A stretch of 64,000 nucleotides of DNA from positions 1-64,000 of the forward strand of contig NZ_PCOT01000008.1 in NCBI RefSeq assembly GCF_002979415.1. The letters run 5' to 3'. This DNA is from Microbacterium sp. MYb72 (GTDB lineage: Bacteria; Actinomycetota; Actinomycetes; Actinomycetales; Microbacteriaceae). The position numbers were made by a program, and so were the translations under genes. Positions within the stretch are counted from its first letter, which is position 1, and every line of letters begins with the position of its first letter. Positions 22,792 through 31,838 of this stretch are shown here, one piece after another. The notes under the pieces were generated by a model. The model had not been told where the DNA came from. It saw only the letters and a program-made list of their open reading frames with translations, and searched no databases.

Positions 22792-22849
22792 TGAGGGGTC
22801 ACATGACGTCGGGTCTGAGCCCTCGGACTCGACGTTTCGTGACCCCTCA
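22792..22849. repeat. Intergenic inverted repeat between ilvD and the LacI gene
   Basis: TGAGGGGTCAC (22792-22802) pairs with GTGACCCCTCA (22839-22849); GACGTCG and CGACGT give further internal pairing. The genes are convergent, so it may be a bidirectional terminator. Similar-style hairpins lie at 39399-39463 and 41284-41354. Confidence 0.7.
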
Positions 22850-22884
22850 CCGAGGCGGTGCGACCTACGCCGGGCCGGGCGGAC

Positions 22885-23886
22885 TCAGCCGCGGGAGATC
22901 AGCCGCATCGGGAGCACGACGTTCTCGAAGGGGCGCGAGCGGTCGCTGAGTCGGGCGACCGCGAGGCGTGCGGCCTGACGCCCGAGCGCCTCGACGTCTC
23001 CGGTCACGACGGTGATGCCGAGCACCTGCGCCCACTCGGGGTCGTCGAAGCCCAGTACGGCGGGGCGAGCGGATGCAGGCATCCCCGCGAGCTCCTCCAT
23101 GGCGCCGAGCAGGATCCGGTTGTTCCCGGCGACGATCGCGGTCGGCGGATGCGCGAGGGCGAGCAGCTCCCGCACGCAGGCGCGTGACGAGCCCACGTCG
23201 TGCGCGTCGGCGCGCAGCAGCTCGCGCCAGTCGGAGCCCGCGGGGTCGAGCACGTCGCCCATGCCCGCCATGCGCTGCCGGTAGGTGGGGAGCCACGCGT
23301 AGTCGCCGATGAACGCGATGCGCCGATGCCCGGCGTCGATGAGGTGCCGTGCGGCGAGCCGTCCGCCCTCGCGGTTGTCGAACACGACCGAGTCGGCCTC
23401 GACCTGCTCGGCCGGCCGGTCGACGAACACGACGGGGATGCCGCGGGCCTGCAGTGATGCGTAGTCGCGGTGGTCGGGCATCGCCGAGACGGTGATCACG
23501 GCCTTCGTCTGCCGGTCGGCGAGGTCGTGCGCGACCCGTCGCTCCTGCTCGGCCGATTCGCGGGAGTTGGTCACCGAGAGGTGCATCCCCCGCGGGCGGA
23601 TCTCGTCTTCGATGCCCTGCGCGAGGGCGGAGTAGAACGGGTTGGTGAAGTCGCCGGTGATCAGTCCGATCGAGTCGGCGAGTCGCCCGGAGGCCAGGAG
23701 GCTGGCGGCGGAGTTGCGCTGATAGTCGAGCTCCCTCGCCGCGTCGAGCACCACGGCGAGCGTCTTCTCGCTCACATACGATTCGCCGCCCAGGGCGCGG
23801 GATGCCGTCTTCAGACTCACCCCCGCGCGCTCGGCGACCTGGGCGAGCGTCGGACGCGCCGGCTGCTCTGCATCCGATCTCGTCAT
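22885..23886 (-). CDS. LacI family transcriptional regulator
   Basis: 333 residues. The LacI helix-turn-helix PTLAQVAERAGVSLKTASRAL (shortened: TLAQVAERAGVSLKTASRA) sits at about 13-35, with the hinge helix NSAASLLASGRL, then a periplasmic-binding-protein-like sugar domain beginning IGLITGDFTNPFY and ending with the conserved VLGFDDPEWAQVL region. It is divergent from the GH92 gene and a near-perfect operator lies between them, so it probably represses that gene in response to a mannose-containing sugar. The ligand is an inference. Confidence 0.92.
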   Translation of the reverse strand: MTRSDAEQPARPTLAQVAERAGVSLKTASRALGGESYVSEKTLAVVLDAARELDYQRNSAASLLASGRLADSIGLITGDFTNPFYSALAQGIEDEIRPRGMHLSVTNSRESAEQERRVAHDLADRQTKAVITVSAMPDHRDYASLQARGIPVVFVDRPAEQVEADSVVFDNREGGRLAARHLIDAGHRRIAFIGDYAWLPTYRQRMAGMGDVLDPAGSDWRELLRADAHDVGSSRACVRELLALAHPPTAIVAGNNRILLGAMEELAGMPASARPAVLGFDDPEWAQVLGITVVTGDVEALGRQAARLAVARLSDRSRPFENVVLPMRLISRG

Positions 23887-23986
23887 CGTCTCCCCTGTGG
23901 TCGTCGGCGGGCATCCCCATTATCGCGGCGGATGCGTCGATCATGTCTTCCGCGCTCCACCGTCGCTGTGGTAGCGTCCTCATCAT

Positions 23987-24002
23987 ATGACAGCGCTGTC
24001 AT
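23987..24002. promoter_or_regulatory. LacI-type operator palindrome
   Basis: ATGACAGCGCTGTCAT is a perfect 16-bp palindrome with the central GC typical of LacI-family operators. It lies 100 bases from the LacI gene start and 73 bases from the GH92 gene start. Confidence 0.85.
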
Positions 24003-24075
24003 GAAGTGGACAGCGCCGCGGCAGCACACCCGTCGGCCGCAGACGACACATCGCAGTGGAGTTCAAGGAGCAACC

Positions 24076-27000
24076 ATGACCGTTCCATCCCCGAGGAACG
24101 CACGACCCGGCCGTCGCGCCTGGGCGGCGGGAGGCGTCGCCCTCGCCGTGACCCTCGCCATGCTGACCCCGATGCAGGCGATCGCCGCCGGCGGCACGAC
24201 GTTCCGTTCGTCGTTCGAGACGACGGATGCCGCGCCCGTGCTCACCGGCACGGGCGCCGCCGTCAACGTCACCGGCGACCGCTTCACCCCCGGCAGCGTG
24301 CTCGGCCAGGTGTCGGCGGTCACGGCATCCGCTCAGAACACCCCCAACGAGGGTGCCGCCAACGTCGCCGACGGCAACGCGGGAACGAAGTGGCTGGCGT
24401 TCCAGAACACCGGGTGGGTGCAGTACCAGCTGAGCACCCCGCAGCCGATGGTGCGCTACACGCTCACCTCCGGCGGCGACGCCCAGGAGCGCGACCCCAA
24501 GGACTTCCGGGTGCAGGGCTCCAACAACGGCACCGACTGGGACACGGTCGACCAGCGCAGCGGCGAGCTCTTCACCGGTCGCGGCGAGACCCGCAGCTTC
24601 ACTCTCGCGACGCCGAGCCCGGCGTACACCTACTACCGTCTCGACGTGCAGGCCGTGCGCGACCCCAGCAAGAACATCCTGCAGCTCGCCGGCTGGGAGC
24701 CCATCGCCGTCGACGGCGCGACGCCCCCGCCCAGCGACCTCTTCCTCGCGACCGGGTCCGGTCCCGCCAGCTCCGACACCGCCAAGACCGGCGTCGGCTT
24801 CACCGGCGTGAAGGCCCTGCAGTACACGGGCCGCACCCTCGCTGCGGGCCCCGCCTCCTCGACCTCGACCCTGTACAGCGACGTCGACATCGCGGTCGCC
24901 GACGACACCGCCCTCTCGTACGCCGTCTTCCCGGTGCTCGACGGCGAGCAGACGTACGCGGCCACCTTCGTCGCGGTCGACCTGCGGTTCACCGACGGCA
25001 CGACCCTCTCCACCAGCGGCGCCGTCGACTCCTACGGCTACGCGGCGAACGCGAAGGCCAAGGGGCAGTCGAACAGCCTGTGGCCGAACCAGTGGAACAG
25101 GGTGACCGTCGATCTCGGCCAGTTCGCCGGCCGCACGGTCGACGACGTCCTCTTCACCTACGACCACCCCGGCTCCGACGTGCACGCCGTCGAGGTGCCC
25201 ACGGCGGGCACGGCCTTCACGGGCTGGCTCGATGACATCTCCATCGCCGAGGTCGCGCCGCGCGACATCTCCGACGGCCTCGTGTCGTTCGTCGACACCC
25301 GTCGCGGCACGAACTCGACCGGCGGCTTCTCCCGCGGCAACAACTTCCCGGCGGTGGCCTGGCCGAACGGCTTCAACTTCATCACCCCGATGACCAACGC
25401 CGACAACGCGGGCACGCTGTACCAGTACCAGCGCGCCAATAACGCGCAGAACCAGCCGACCCTCAACGGCATCGGCATCTCGCACGAGCCGAGCATCTGG
25501 ATGGGCGACCGCAACTCGCTCGCCGTGATGCCCGCCGCGAACGGCAACCCCACGTCCTCGCTGAACGACCGCAAGCTCACGTTCAGCCACGACAACGAGA
25601 TCGCCCGTCCCGACATCTACAGCGTCGGCTTCGACAACGGCATCCAGACCGATGTCACCGCCACCGACCACGGCGCCATCTACCGCTTCGAGTTCACGGG
25701 CGACGCGAGCTCGGTCGTCATCGACCAGCTCGTGAACTCCTCCAAGCTCTCGGTCACCGGCGACACCGTGACCGGTTGGGTCGACGGCGGCTCCGGCTGG
25801 CCGGGGCGCACGCGGATGTTCGTGTACGGCACGTTCGACCGCCAGCCCACGGCATCCGGCGCCACCACCAAGGGCGACCGCAACGGCACCGCACGCTATG
25901 CGGCGTTCGACACCTCAGGTGACCGCACCGTCGAGCTGCGGCTGTCGACCTCGTTCATCTCGCAGGATCAGGCGCGCAAGAACTTCGACTTCGAGCTCTC
26001 CGGCGTCTCCTTCGACAAGGCCCATGCCGCCGTCGAAGCCGCGTGGAACGACCGCCTCGGCGTCGTGCACGACGTCAAGGGCGCGACCGACGCGCAGCTG
26101 GTCAACCTCTACTCGAGCCTGTACCGCCTGAACCTGTACCCGAACTCGCAGTTCGAGAACACGGGAAGCGCGGCCGATCCGGTCTACAAGTACGCGAGCC
26201 CCGTCTCCCCGACGACGGGATCCGCGACCGACACCCAGACCAACGCCAAGATCGTCGACGGAAAGATCTACGTCAACAACGGCTTCTGGGACACCTATCG
26301 CACGGCCTGGCCGCTGTACTCGCTGCTGTACCCCGACGTCACCGAGGACCTCGTCGACGGGTTCGTGCAGCAGTACCGCGACGGCGGCTGGGTGGCGCGG
26401 TGGTCGTCGCCGGGCTACGCCGACCTGATGACCGGCACGAGCTCCGATGTGGCGTTCGCCGAGGCGTACCTCGCCGGATCCCTCGACACCGACACGGCCC
26501 TCGAGGCCTATGACGCGGCGGTCAAGAACGCGACCGTGCTGCCGCCCTCGAACGACGTCGGCCGCAAGGGCATCGCGCAGTCGATCTTCCTCGGATACAC
26601 CGAGGCGACGACGCATGAGAGCGCATCGTGGGGCCTGGAGGGCTTCATCAACGACTTCGGCATCGCGGAGATGGCGAAGGCCCTGTCCGAGGACCCGAAG
26701 ACCCCGGCCGATCGCATCGAGCGGCTGAAGGACGAGGCCACCTACTTCGAGGCCCGCGCCGAGCACTACGTCGAGATGTTCAACCCCGAGGCGGGCACGT
26801 TCACCTCGCGCAACGCCGACGGCTCCTGGACGTCCGGCGCGGACTTCGACAAGAAGGCGTGGGGCGGCGCCTTCACCGAGGCGAGCGCCTGGACTTTCGG
26901 GTACCACGCTCCCCACGACGTCGACGGACTCGCCGCGCTCTACGGCGGCAGGCAGGGGCTCCTCGACAACCTGCACCAGTTCCTCACGACCCGTGAGAAG

Positions 27001-30000
27001 GCCGACTACTCCGGCATCCACGAGGCTCGGGAGGCGCGCGACGTGCGCCTCGGGATGCTGGGCATGTCGAACCAGATCTCCCACCACATCCCCTACGTGC
27101 TCGCCGAGGCCGGCGACCCGTCCGGTGCGCAGAAGCTGATCCGCGACATCCAGGACCGCCTCTTCGTGGGCTCCGACATCGGCCAGGGCTACCCCGGCGA
27201 CGAGGACAACGGCGAGTTCTCGGCCTGGTACGTGTTCTCGGCCCTCGGGTTCTACCCGATGGAGGTCGGATCGGGGAACTACACGGTCGGCACGCCCCTG
27301 TTCGACAGCGCGACGCTCTCGATCGGCGACACCGACCTGGTCATCAACGCCCCAGGCGCGTCCAGCGGCAAGGACTACGTCGCCGGCGTCAGCATCAACG
27401 GCACGGCCGTCTCCGACACCACGTTCGACGGCGACCTCGTCCGTGCGGGCGGCACGCTCGACTTCACGATGAGCGCGCAGCCCTCGGCCTGGGGTGCGAA
27501 GGACCTCACGGAGCCGCTCGCGGTGCCGACGAGCCTGGTCGATGCGACCAAGCCCGGACGCGGCATCCTCACGGCCGCCGACGGCACCCCGGTCGGCGCG
27601 CTCGTCGATGACAACATGAACTCGAAGACGACGTTCGCGGGCACGACCGCCGAGCTGGTGTGGACGTCGCAGTCCGGTCCGGTCTCGATCGGGCAGTACA
27701 CGCTGACGGATGCCGCGAAGGGCAGCGCCCCGTCGAGCTGGACCCTCTCGGGCTCCACCGACGGCGTGAACTGGACCGAGCTCGATTCACGCACGGGGGA
27801 GACGTTCGCGTGGGACACCCAGACCCGGCCGTTCACGGCGAACGGCGAGGGCGGCTACACGAGCATCAGGCTGAGCCTCACGGGTGCGGGCGATGCCCTG
27901 TCGCTGTCCGAGGTCGAGCTGTTCGCGAAGGCCGCAGGGGCCGACGGACTGTCGATCACCCCGGCCGTCCCGCAGCGGGTCGCCGCGGGAACGTCGTTCA
28001 CCGGCCGCCTCGGGACCATCATCGGCGAGGAGACGGATGCCGCCGGCTACACGGTCACGGTGGACTACGGCGACGGCACCCCGGTGCCGAGCGTGAAGCT
28101 CACCCGCGACGATCTCGGCGGCTGGAAGGTGAGCGCTCCGCACACCTTCGACGCTCCGGGCACGTACACGGCGACGATCGTGGTGCGCGACTCGACGGGC
28201 GCCACGGCATCCGGTGCGGCGACCGTCACGGTCTACCGCGACGAGACGCTCGTCGGCAGCTTCAACGGCGTGTGCATCGGCGACCTCAACCTGACCGCCG
28301 CGAACTGCGACGACCAGGGCTACGGGTACTACCGCGACAAGCTCGCCGCCGACGGGTTCGTGCAGGGTCAGACCCTGACGCTCCCCGGCTCCTCCCTCAC
28401 CTACGATCTGCCCGCTGTCGCCCCCGGCGCCCCGGACAACATCACCGGAGAGGGTCAGACGATCCGCCTCGACCTCGGCACCGGCGCGACGCAGCTCGCC
28501 TTCGTCGGCACGGCGACGGAGAAGGCGCGTCAGCCTGAGGCGGTGCTGCACTTCACCGACGGCACCGAGCAGCGCGTGCAGATCTCGTTCGGCGACTGGG
28601 TGGGAGCATCCGGCAGCCCGGCGTTCGGCAACTCGGTGATCGCGGTCTCCGAGGGACGCCTGTCGGGTACCGGCGCGGAGTCCAGTGTGAAGAACACCGC
28701 GATCTACGCGACCGCGCCGATCACGATCGACCTCGACGCCGACGGGAAGCCGAAGGTCGTGGAGTCGCTCACGATGCCGAGGGAGGCAGGTACGCTCCGC
28801 GACGGACGCGTGCACGTGTTCGCCATCGCCTCCGACGGCGACCGTGCCGCCGCCGCTCCGCTGGCGGTGACCGCATCGACCGTGGCCGATCAGATCGCCG
28901 GCGAGGAGTTCGAGGCCGCGCTGGCTACAATCTCGGGCGGCTCCGGCGAGACGACCGCGGTGGTCAACTGGGGCGACGGGTCTCCCGTGTCCACGGTCGA
29001 CGTGGCCTCGGGCGCCGTCACCGGCACGCACACCTACGCCGCGGCCGGCACCTACACGGTCACGGTCACGGCGGACGACGGCGTGAAGTCGGCCGACGCG
29101 CAGCTGCAGATCGTGGTCGCCGAGCCGGAACCGGAGTACGAGCCCGTGATCACCGTGGACGGCGCCGAGGTGGAGCCGGGTGACACGGTGCACGTGACCG
29201 GCACGGGCTTCGCGCCGGGTGAGAGCGTCTCGATCCGCATCGACGACGAGGAGCCGGTGGTCGTGAAGGCCCTCGATGACGGCACGGTGTCGGCCGACGT
29301 CACGGTCCCCGCGGATGCCGTGGACGGCGCTCACCCCGTGATCGCCCTCGGCAGCGTCTCGAACGTCGAGGCGCGGGCCACGGTGCTCGTCGTCACCGGA
29401 TCGACCGGTGCCAAGGCGACGACCGTCGCGCTCTCGACCACGGCGACCGACCCGGTCGCCGGCGAGTCCGTCGCACTCACCGCCACGCTGAAGCCGGCAG
29501 GCGCGGCGGGTCAGGTCGAGTTCCTCGAGGGCGACGTCGTGGTCGGATCCGCCGGAGTCTCGGCGGGAACGGCGACGGCCGACATCCGCATCGAGACCTC
29601 GGGTGCGCACACCTACGTCGCGCGCTTCGTGCCGTCGGATCCGAAGGCCTACCTCGGCTCGACGTCCGCCCCGCTCACGCTCGACGTGCGCAGCACCCCG
29701 GTGCTCGACGCGGAGATCGTGGTCGGCGTGAAGAGCGTCGTCCAGGGCGGCTCGTTCGAGCTCATCGGCCGCGGCTTCGGCGCGGGCGAGAAGGTCTCGA
29801 TCGTGCTGCACTCCGACCCGATCCACCTCGCGGACGTGGTCGCCGACGGTGCGGGTTCCTTCCGCATCCAGGTGGCCGTGCCCGCGAACGCCCCGGTCGG
29901 CGCGCACACCGTGGTCGCCACCGGCGCCGACACGGGCCTCACCGCCCAGGCCGCGCTGCAGGTGACGGCCGCGGCTGTCGTCGGCGGTGGTCTCGCCGGA

Positions 30001-30096
30001 ACGGGCGGAGCGGTGCCGATCGTGCTGATCGTGGCGCTGCTGGTGCTGCTCGCGGCCGGTGGAGTCCTCGTGACCCGCCGCCGCAGGGAGTCCTGA
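24076..30096 (+). CDS. Large wall-anchored GH92 family glycosidase (alpha-mannosidase type)
   Basis: 2006 residues. AAGGAG five bases upstream fixes the ATG at 24076; the longer frame to 23470 overlaps the LacI gene. Signal peptide (about 1-38); F5/8 type C (discoidin) domain (about 75-210); GH92 catalytic region (about 400-1130), beginning FVDTRRGTNSTGG and including GDEDNGEFSAWYVFSALGF; second discoidin-like domain (about 1155-1285); PKD domain; an all-beta module of unknown type (about 1395-1595); second PKD domain; Ig/IPT-like domains to about 1960. The C-terminus has LAGTG (about 1973), a hydrophobic helix and RRRRES, a class E sortase sorting signal. GH92 enzymes are calcium-dependent exo-alpha-mannosidases, so mannan or N-glycan degradation at the cell surface is likely. 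Confidence 0.92.
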   Translation: MTVPSPRNARPGRRAWAAGGVALAVTLAMLTPMQAIAAGGTTFRSSFETTDAAPVLTGTGAAVNVTGDRFTPGSVLGQVSAVTASAQNTPNEGAANVADGNAGTKWLAFQNTGWVQYQLSTPQPMVRYTLTSGGDAQERDPKDFRVQGSNNGTDWDTVDQRSGELFTGRGETRSFTLATPSPAYTYYRLDVQAVRDPSKNILQLAGWEPIAVDGATPPPSDLFLATGSGPASSDTAKTGVGFTGVKALQYTGRTLAAGPASSTSTLYSDVDIAVADDTALSYAVFPVLDGEQTYAATFVAVDLRFTDGTTLSTSGAVDSYGYAANAKAKGQSNSLWPNQWNRVTVDLGQFAGRTVDDVLFTYDHPGSDVHAVEVPTAGTAFTGWLDDISIAEVAPRDISDGLVSFVDTRRGTNSTGGFSRGNNFPAVAWPNGFNFITPMTNADNAGTLYQYQRANNAQNQPTLNGIGISHEPSIWMGDRNSLAVMPAANGNPTSSLNDRKLTFSHDNEIARPDIYSVGFDNGIQTDVTATDHGAIYRFEFTGDASSVVIDQLVNSSKLSVTGDTVTGWVDGGSGWPGRTRMFVYGTFDRQPTASGATTKGDRNGTARYAAFDTSGDRTVELRLSTSFISQDQARKNFDFELSGVSFDKAHAAVEAAWNDRLGVVHDVKGATDAQLVNLYSSLYRLNLYPNSQFENTGSAADPVYKYASPVSPTTGSATDTQTNAKIVDGKIYVNNGFWDTYRTAWPLYSLLYPDVTEDLVDGFVQQYRDGGWVARWSSPGYADLMTGTSSDVAFAEAYLAGSLDTDTALEAYDAAVKNATVLPPSNDVGRKGIAQSIFLGYTEATTHESASWGLEGFINDFGIAEMAKALSEDPKTPADRIERLKDEATYFEARAEHYVEMFNPEAGTFTSRNADGSWTSGADFDKKAWGGAFTEASAWTFGYHAPHDVDGLAALYGGRQGLLDNLHQFLTTREKADYSGIHEAREARDVRLGMLGMSNQISHHIPYVLAEAGDPSGAQKLIRDIQDRLFVGSDIGQGYPGDEDNGEFSAWYVFSALGFYPMEVGSGNYTVGTPLFDSATLSIGDTDLVINAPGASSGKDYVAGVSINGTAVSDTTFDGDLVRAGGTLDFTMSAQPSAWGAKDLTEPLAVPTSLVDATKPGRGILTAADGTPVGALVDDNMNSKTTFAGTTAELVWTSQSGPVSIGQYTLTDAAKGSAPSSWTLSGSTDGVNWTELDSRTGETFAWDTQTRPFTANGEGGYTSIRLSLTGAGDALSLSEVELFAKAAGADGLSITPAVPQRVAAGTSFTGRLGTIIGEETDAAGYTVTVDYGDGTPVPSVKLTRDDLGGWKVSAPHTFDAPGTYTATIVVRDSTGATASGAATVTVYRDETLVGSFNGVCIGDLNLTAANCDDQGYGYYRDKLAADGFVQGQTLTLPGSSLTYDLPAVAPGAPDNITGEGQTIRLDLGTGATQLAFVGTATEKARQPEAVLHFTDGTEQRVQISFGDWVGASGSPAFGNSVIAVSEGRLSGTGAESSVKNTAIYATAPITIDLDADGKPKVVESLTMPREAGTLRDGRVHVFAIASDGDRAAAAPLAVTASTVADQIAGEEFEAALATISGGSGETTAVVNWGDGSPVSTVDVASGAVTGTHTYAAAGTYTVTVTADDGVKSADAQLQIVVAEPEPEYEPVITVDGAEVEPGDTVHVTGTGFAPGESVSIRIDDEEPVVVKALDDGTVSADVTVPADAVDGAHPVIALGSVSNVEARATVLVVTGSTGAKATTVALSTTATDPVAGESVALTATLKPAGAAGQVEFLEGDVVVGSAGVSAGTATADIRIETSGAHTYVARFVPSDPKAYLGSTSAPLTLDVRSTPVLDAEIVVGVKSVVQGGSFELIGRGFGAGEKVSIVLHSDPIHLADVVADGAGSFRIQVAVPANAPVGAHTVVATGADTGLTAQAALQVTAAAVVGGGLAGTGGAVPIVLIVALLVLLAAGGVLVTRRRRES

Positions 30097-30111
30097 CCCC
30101 CGCAGGATCCC

Positions 30112-30150
30112 CACGACCGCCCTCCCCGGACCCCGGGGAGGGCGGTCGTG
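30112..30150 (+). terminator. Terminator of the GH92 gene
   Basis: An 18-bp perfect stem (30112-30129 with 30133-30150; CACGACCGCCCTCCCCGG) with a 3-base loop, 15 bases after the stop. Confidence 0.9.
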
Positions 30151-30159
30151 CTGTGAGCC

Positions 30160-30191
30160 GCGGATGCCGCAGCATCCGCTCTCCCTCCGCG
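30160..30191. repeat. Hairpin element flanking the retron-like module (left copy)
   Basis: GCGGATGCCGC followed by AGCATCCGC forms a short hairpin, then CTCTCCCTCCGCG. The same string, with G for A and six extra bases, recurs at 31848-31886 in the same orientation on the other side of the reverse transcriptase. It may act as the terminator of the reverse transcriptase gene. Confidence 0.65.
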
Positions 30192-30213
30192 GACTGAATG
30201 CCGGAGAAGCGCG

Positions 30214-31593
30214 TCAGGCCCAGACGATGCGCGCGAACTCCGCCCTGAGCCTCGCCCCTCGCTGAGCATTCAGGGACTCGACCCAGGAGATGCGCCCCCG
30301 CAGGTGGGCCCGGAAGTCCGCGACCCCGGCACGATTCTGCGACGACGGTCCGTGCAGGATGCAGTTGTGGATGATGGCCTTCAACCGGTCGTAGTCGCCC
30401 CGCACCAGGTTGAGGCGCTCGTTCACGATGATCCCGGTGACCGCCTGCCTCGTGGCCTGTCGCCTGATCCTGGTCTTCCGTTCGTTGAGGGAATGCCCCT
30501 CGTCCTCGACGATCCGCCGCACTCCACGGATGAAGGCGTCCGGTCGCGCGGCGAGCGAGGGTCCGCCGCTGAACGTGAGGTCATCGGCGTAGCGCGTGTA
30601 GGCGGCGTCGACGGCGGCGGCCCAGCCGGTCAGACGCGAGTCGAGCCGGCGCACGGCGAGGTTCGCGATCATCGGAGACGACGGGGCTCCCTGAGGGAGA
30701 TGGTTCGCGGCCAGAGCCCGGCGAAGAGCGAATCGCTCCTCCGGTGTCCCGCCGGGAGGCATCGCGGCGAGCACGCGAGGAGGCACGGCGCTCGTGCACA
30801 CCCCCGCGATCGTGTGAGCGACGGACTCCGAGTACCCGGACTGGCGGAGCGTGCCGTAGACGCGCCCCGCCGACACGCGGGCGAAGAACGTCGTGAGGTC
30901 GACCGAGACGACGATGCCCGCACCCACGTGCCGAGCGGCGCCCGTGACGGCACTCCGTCCTGGCATGAAGCCGTGGGCCGCATCGTTCGCGGGGATGAGG
31001 CCGAGCACGCGTTCCAGCAGACGTCGCTGGACCCGGCGCAGCCGTTCCTCCGGGACCTCCAGCAGTCTCGGGACGCGCCCCGGTCGCGATCGCCATTCGT
31101 AGCGGTAGTGGTGGAGCGGACCGGGGCGCGCTCGACGGTTCCACCGCTTCGTGTCGGCGAACCACGCGAGCTGCCCATCGGTCAGTTCGAGCAGCACCGC
31201 GAGGGCGGCGATGTCGTCGATGCGCGGGAGCCCCGCTGCGGGCTCCCGCGAGCGCGTCGTCGCCACGACGTGGTGGTGGATGCGGATCGGAGTCCTGGCG
31301 GCGTCGGCCTTCTCGATCGCTGCGCGGAACGCCGGCGAATCGCGGATCACCGCGATCAGCAACCGGGGGGAATCGACGGGCGCTCTGACGAAGTCGACCA
31401 TGACGTCGTCGACCACACGCGGGAGCCAGCGCCTGCGCGCGCCGAGGACGAAGGATCCTGCGTCGACGAGGTGCGGAGCCGTCCACGCGTCCGCAGCGAG
31501 GAAGGCGTCAGCCAACGCCGTGGCGATCGCGGAGGCCCCCGCGCGGGGCGTCCGGGCGAGCACACGCGTCGCGGGCGTCAGCGCCTCCGTCAT
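30214..31593 (-). CDS. Retron-type reverse transcriptase with N-terminal extension
   Basis: 459 residues. The reverse transcriptase core (about 125-459) has AHGFMPGRS (206-214), motif A VSVDLTTFF (D232), LPQGAPSSP (299-307), the catalytic YADD at 335-338 in YTRYADDLTFSG, and the retron-typical VTG at 385-387 followed by NERLNL. The end LRGRISWVESLN is also retron-like. Residues 1-120 form an extension with no motif I recognise, reminiscent of the long myxobacterial retron enzymes. The ATG at 31591-31593 is not preceded by a strong Shine-Dalgarno. The upstream 316 bases contain a predicted msr-msd with pairing ends. No toxin, nuclease or other effector gene is adjacent: left is the GH92 gene, right is an aminotransferase gene. 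Group II intron, CRISPR and DGR contexts are not seen. The family is confident; the function in phage defence is inferred. Confidence 0.9.
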   Translation of the reverse strand: MTEALTPATRVLARTPRAGASAIATALADAFLAADAWTAPHLVDAGSFVLGARRRWLPRVVDDVMVDFVRAPVDSPRLLIAVIRDSPAFRAAIEKADAARTPIRIHHHVVATTRSREPAAGLPRIDDIAALAVLLELTDGQLAWFADTKRWNRRARPGPLHHYRYEWRSRPGRVPRLLEVPEERLRRVQRRLLERVLGLIPANDAAHGFMPGRSAVTGAARHVGAGIVVSVDLTTFFARVSAGRVYGTLRQSGYSESVAHTIAGVCTSAVPPRVLAAMPPGGTPEERFALRRALAANHLPQGAPSSPMIANLAVRRLDSRLTGWAAAVDAAYTRYADDLTFSGGPSLAARPDAFIRGVRRIVEDEGHSLNERKTRIRRQATRQAVTGIIVNERLNLVRGDYDRLKAIIHNCILHGPSSQNRAGVADFRAHLRGRISWVESLNAQRGARLRAEFARIVWA

Positions 31594-31638
31594 CGTGTGG
31601 AGACCGTCCGTCCATCGGCTCGTCGGACGGCGAAGAGG

Positions 31639-31805
31639 GTGCGATGGCCTGCGCGCGACTCGTCCATCAGTGCGGGCGCTGTACTGCGCGAAGCGCAGGG
31701 AGGCGCCTGCGGCGTTCGTTCCAGATCGGCCTGCGTGCCCCGGGGTATCCCCGGAGAGGATGGCTCACCGCGTGAACCACCCGTCTCGCTCACAAGCCAT
31801 CGCAC
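31639..31805 (-). ncRNA. Predicted retron msr-msd RNA
   Basis: Read on the minus strand, GTGCGATGGCTTG (31805-31793, a1) pairs with CAGGCCATCGCAC (31651-31639, a2): 13 base pairs with one G-U, the first ten perfect. The helix is followed by GAGCGAGA, containing an AGC whose G (31789) is a candidate branching guanosine. Inside are three hairpins: GGTTCAC-GCG-GTGAGCC (31778-31762), CCGGGG-ATA-CCCCGG (31754-31740), and a longer msd-like stem with GGCGC/GCGCC enclosing CTGCGC-TTC-GCGCAG (31707-31675). a2 ends 45 bases before the reverse transcriptase start. The layout a1-msr-msd-a2-RT is the retron layout; the exact msr/msd boundary is not determined. Confidence 0.72.
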
Positions 31806-31838
31806 GCCGCCACGATAGCAACAACGTCGGACGTGACA

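Noticed and set aside
19411..22794. A 1127-residue open frame on the plus strand across the XRE and ilvD genes
   Set aside because: Arg/Pro/Ala-rich shadow of real genes in a G+C-rich genome; no family similarity.
23470..24075. N-terminal extension of the GH92 frame
   Set aside because: Overlaps the LacI gene on the other strand, crosses the operator, and the ATG at 24076 has a strong ribosome site and a signal peptide.
30214..31593. Group II intron maturase, DGR or CRISPR-linked reverse transcriptase
   Set aside because: No maturase X or endonuclease domain, no template/variable repeat pair nearby, no Cas genes; VTG and the upstream a1/a2 RNA favour a retron.
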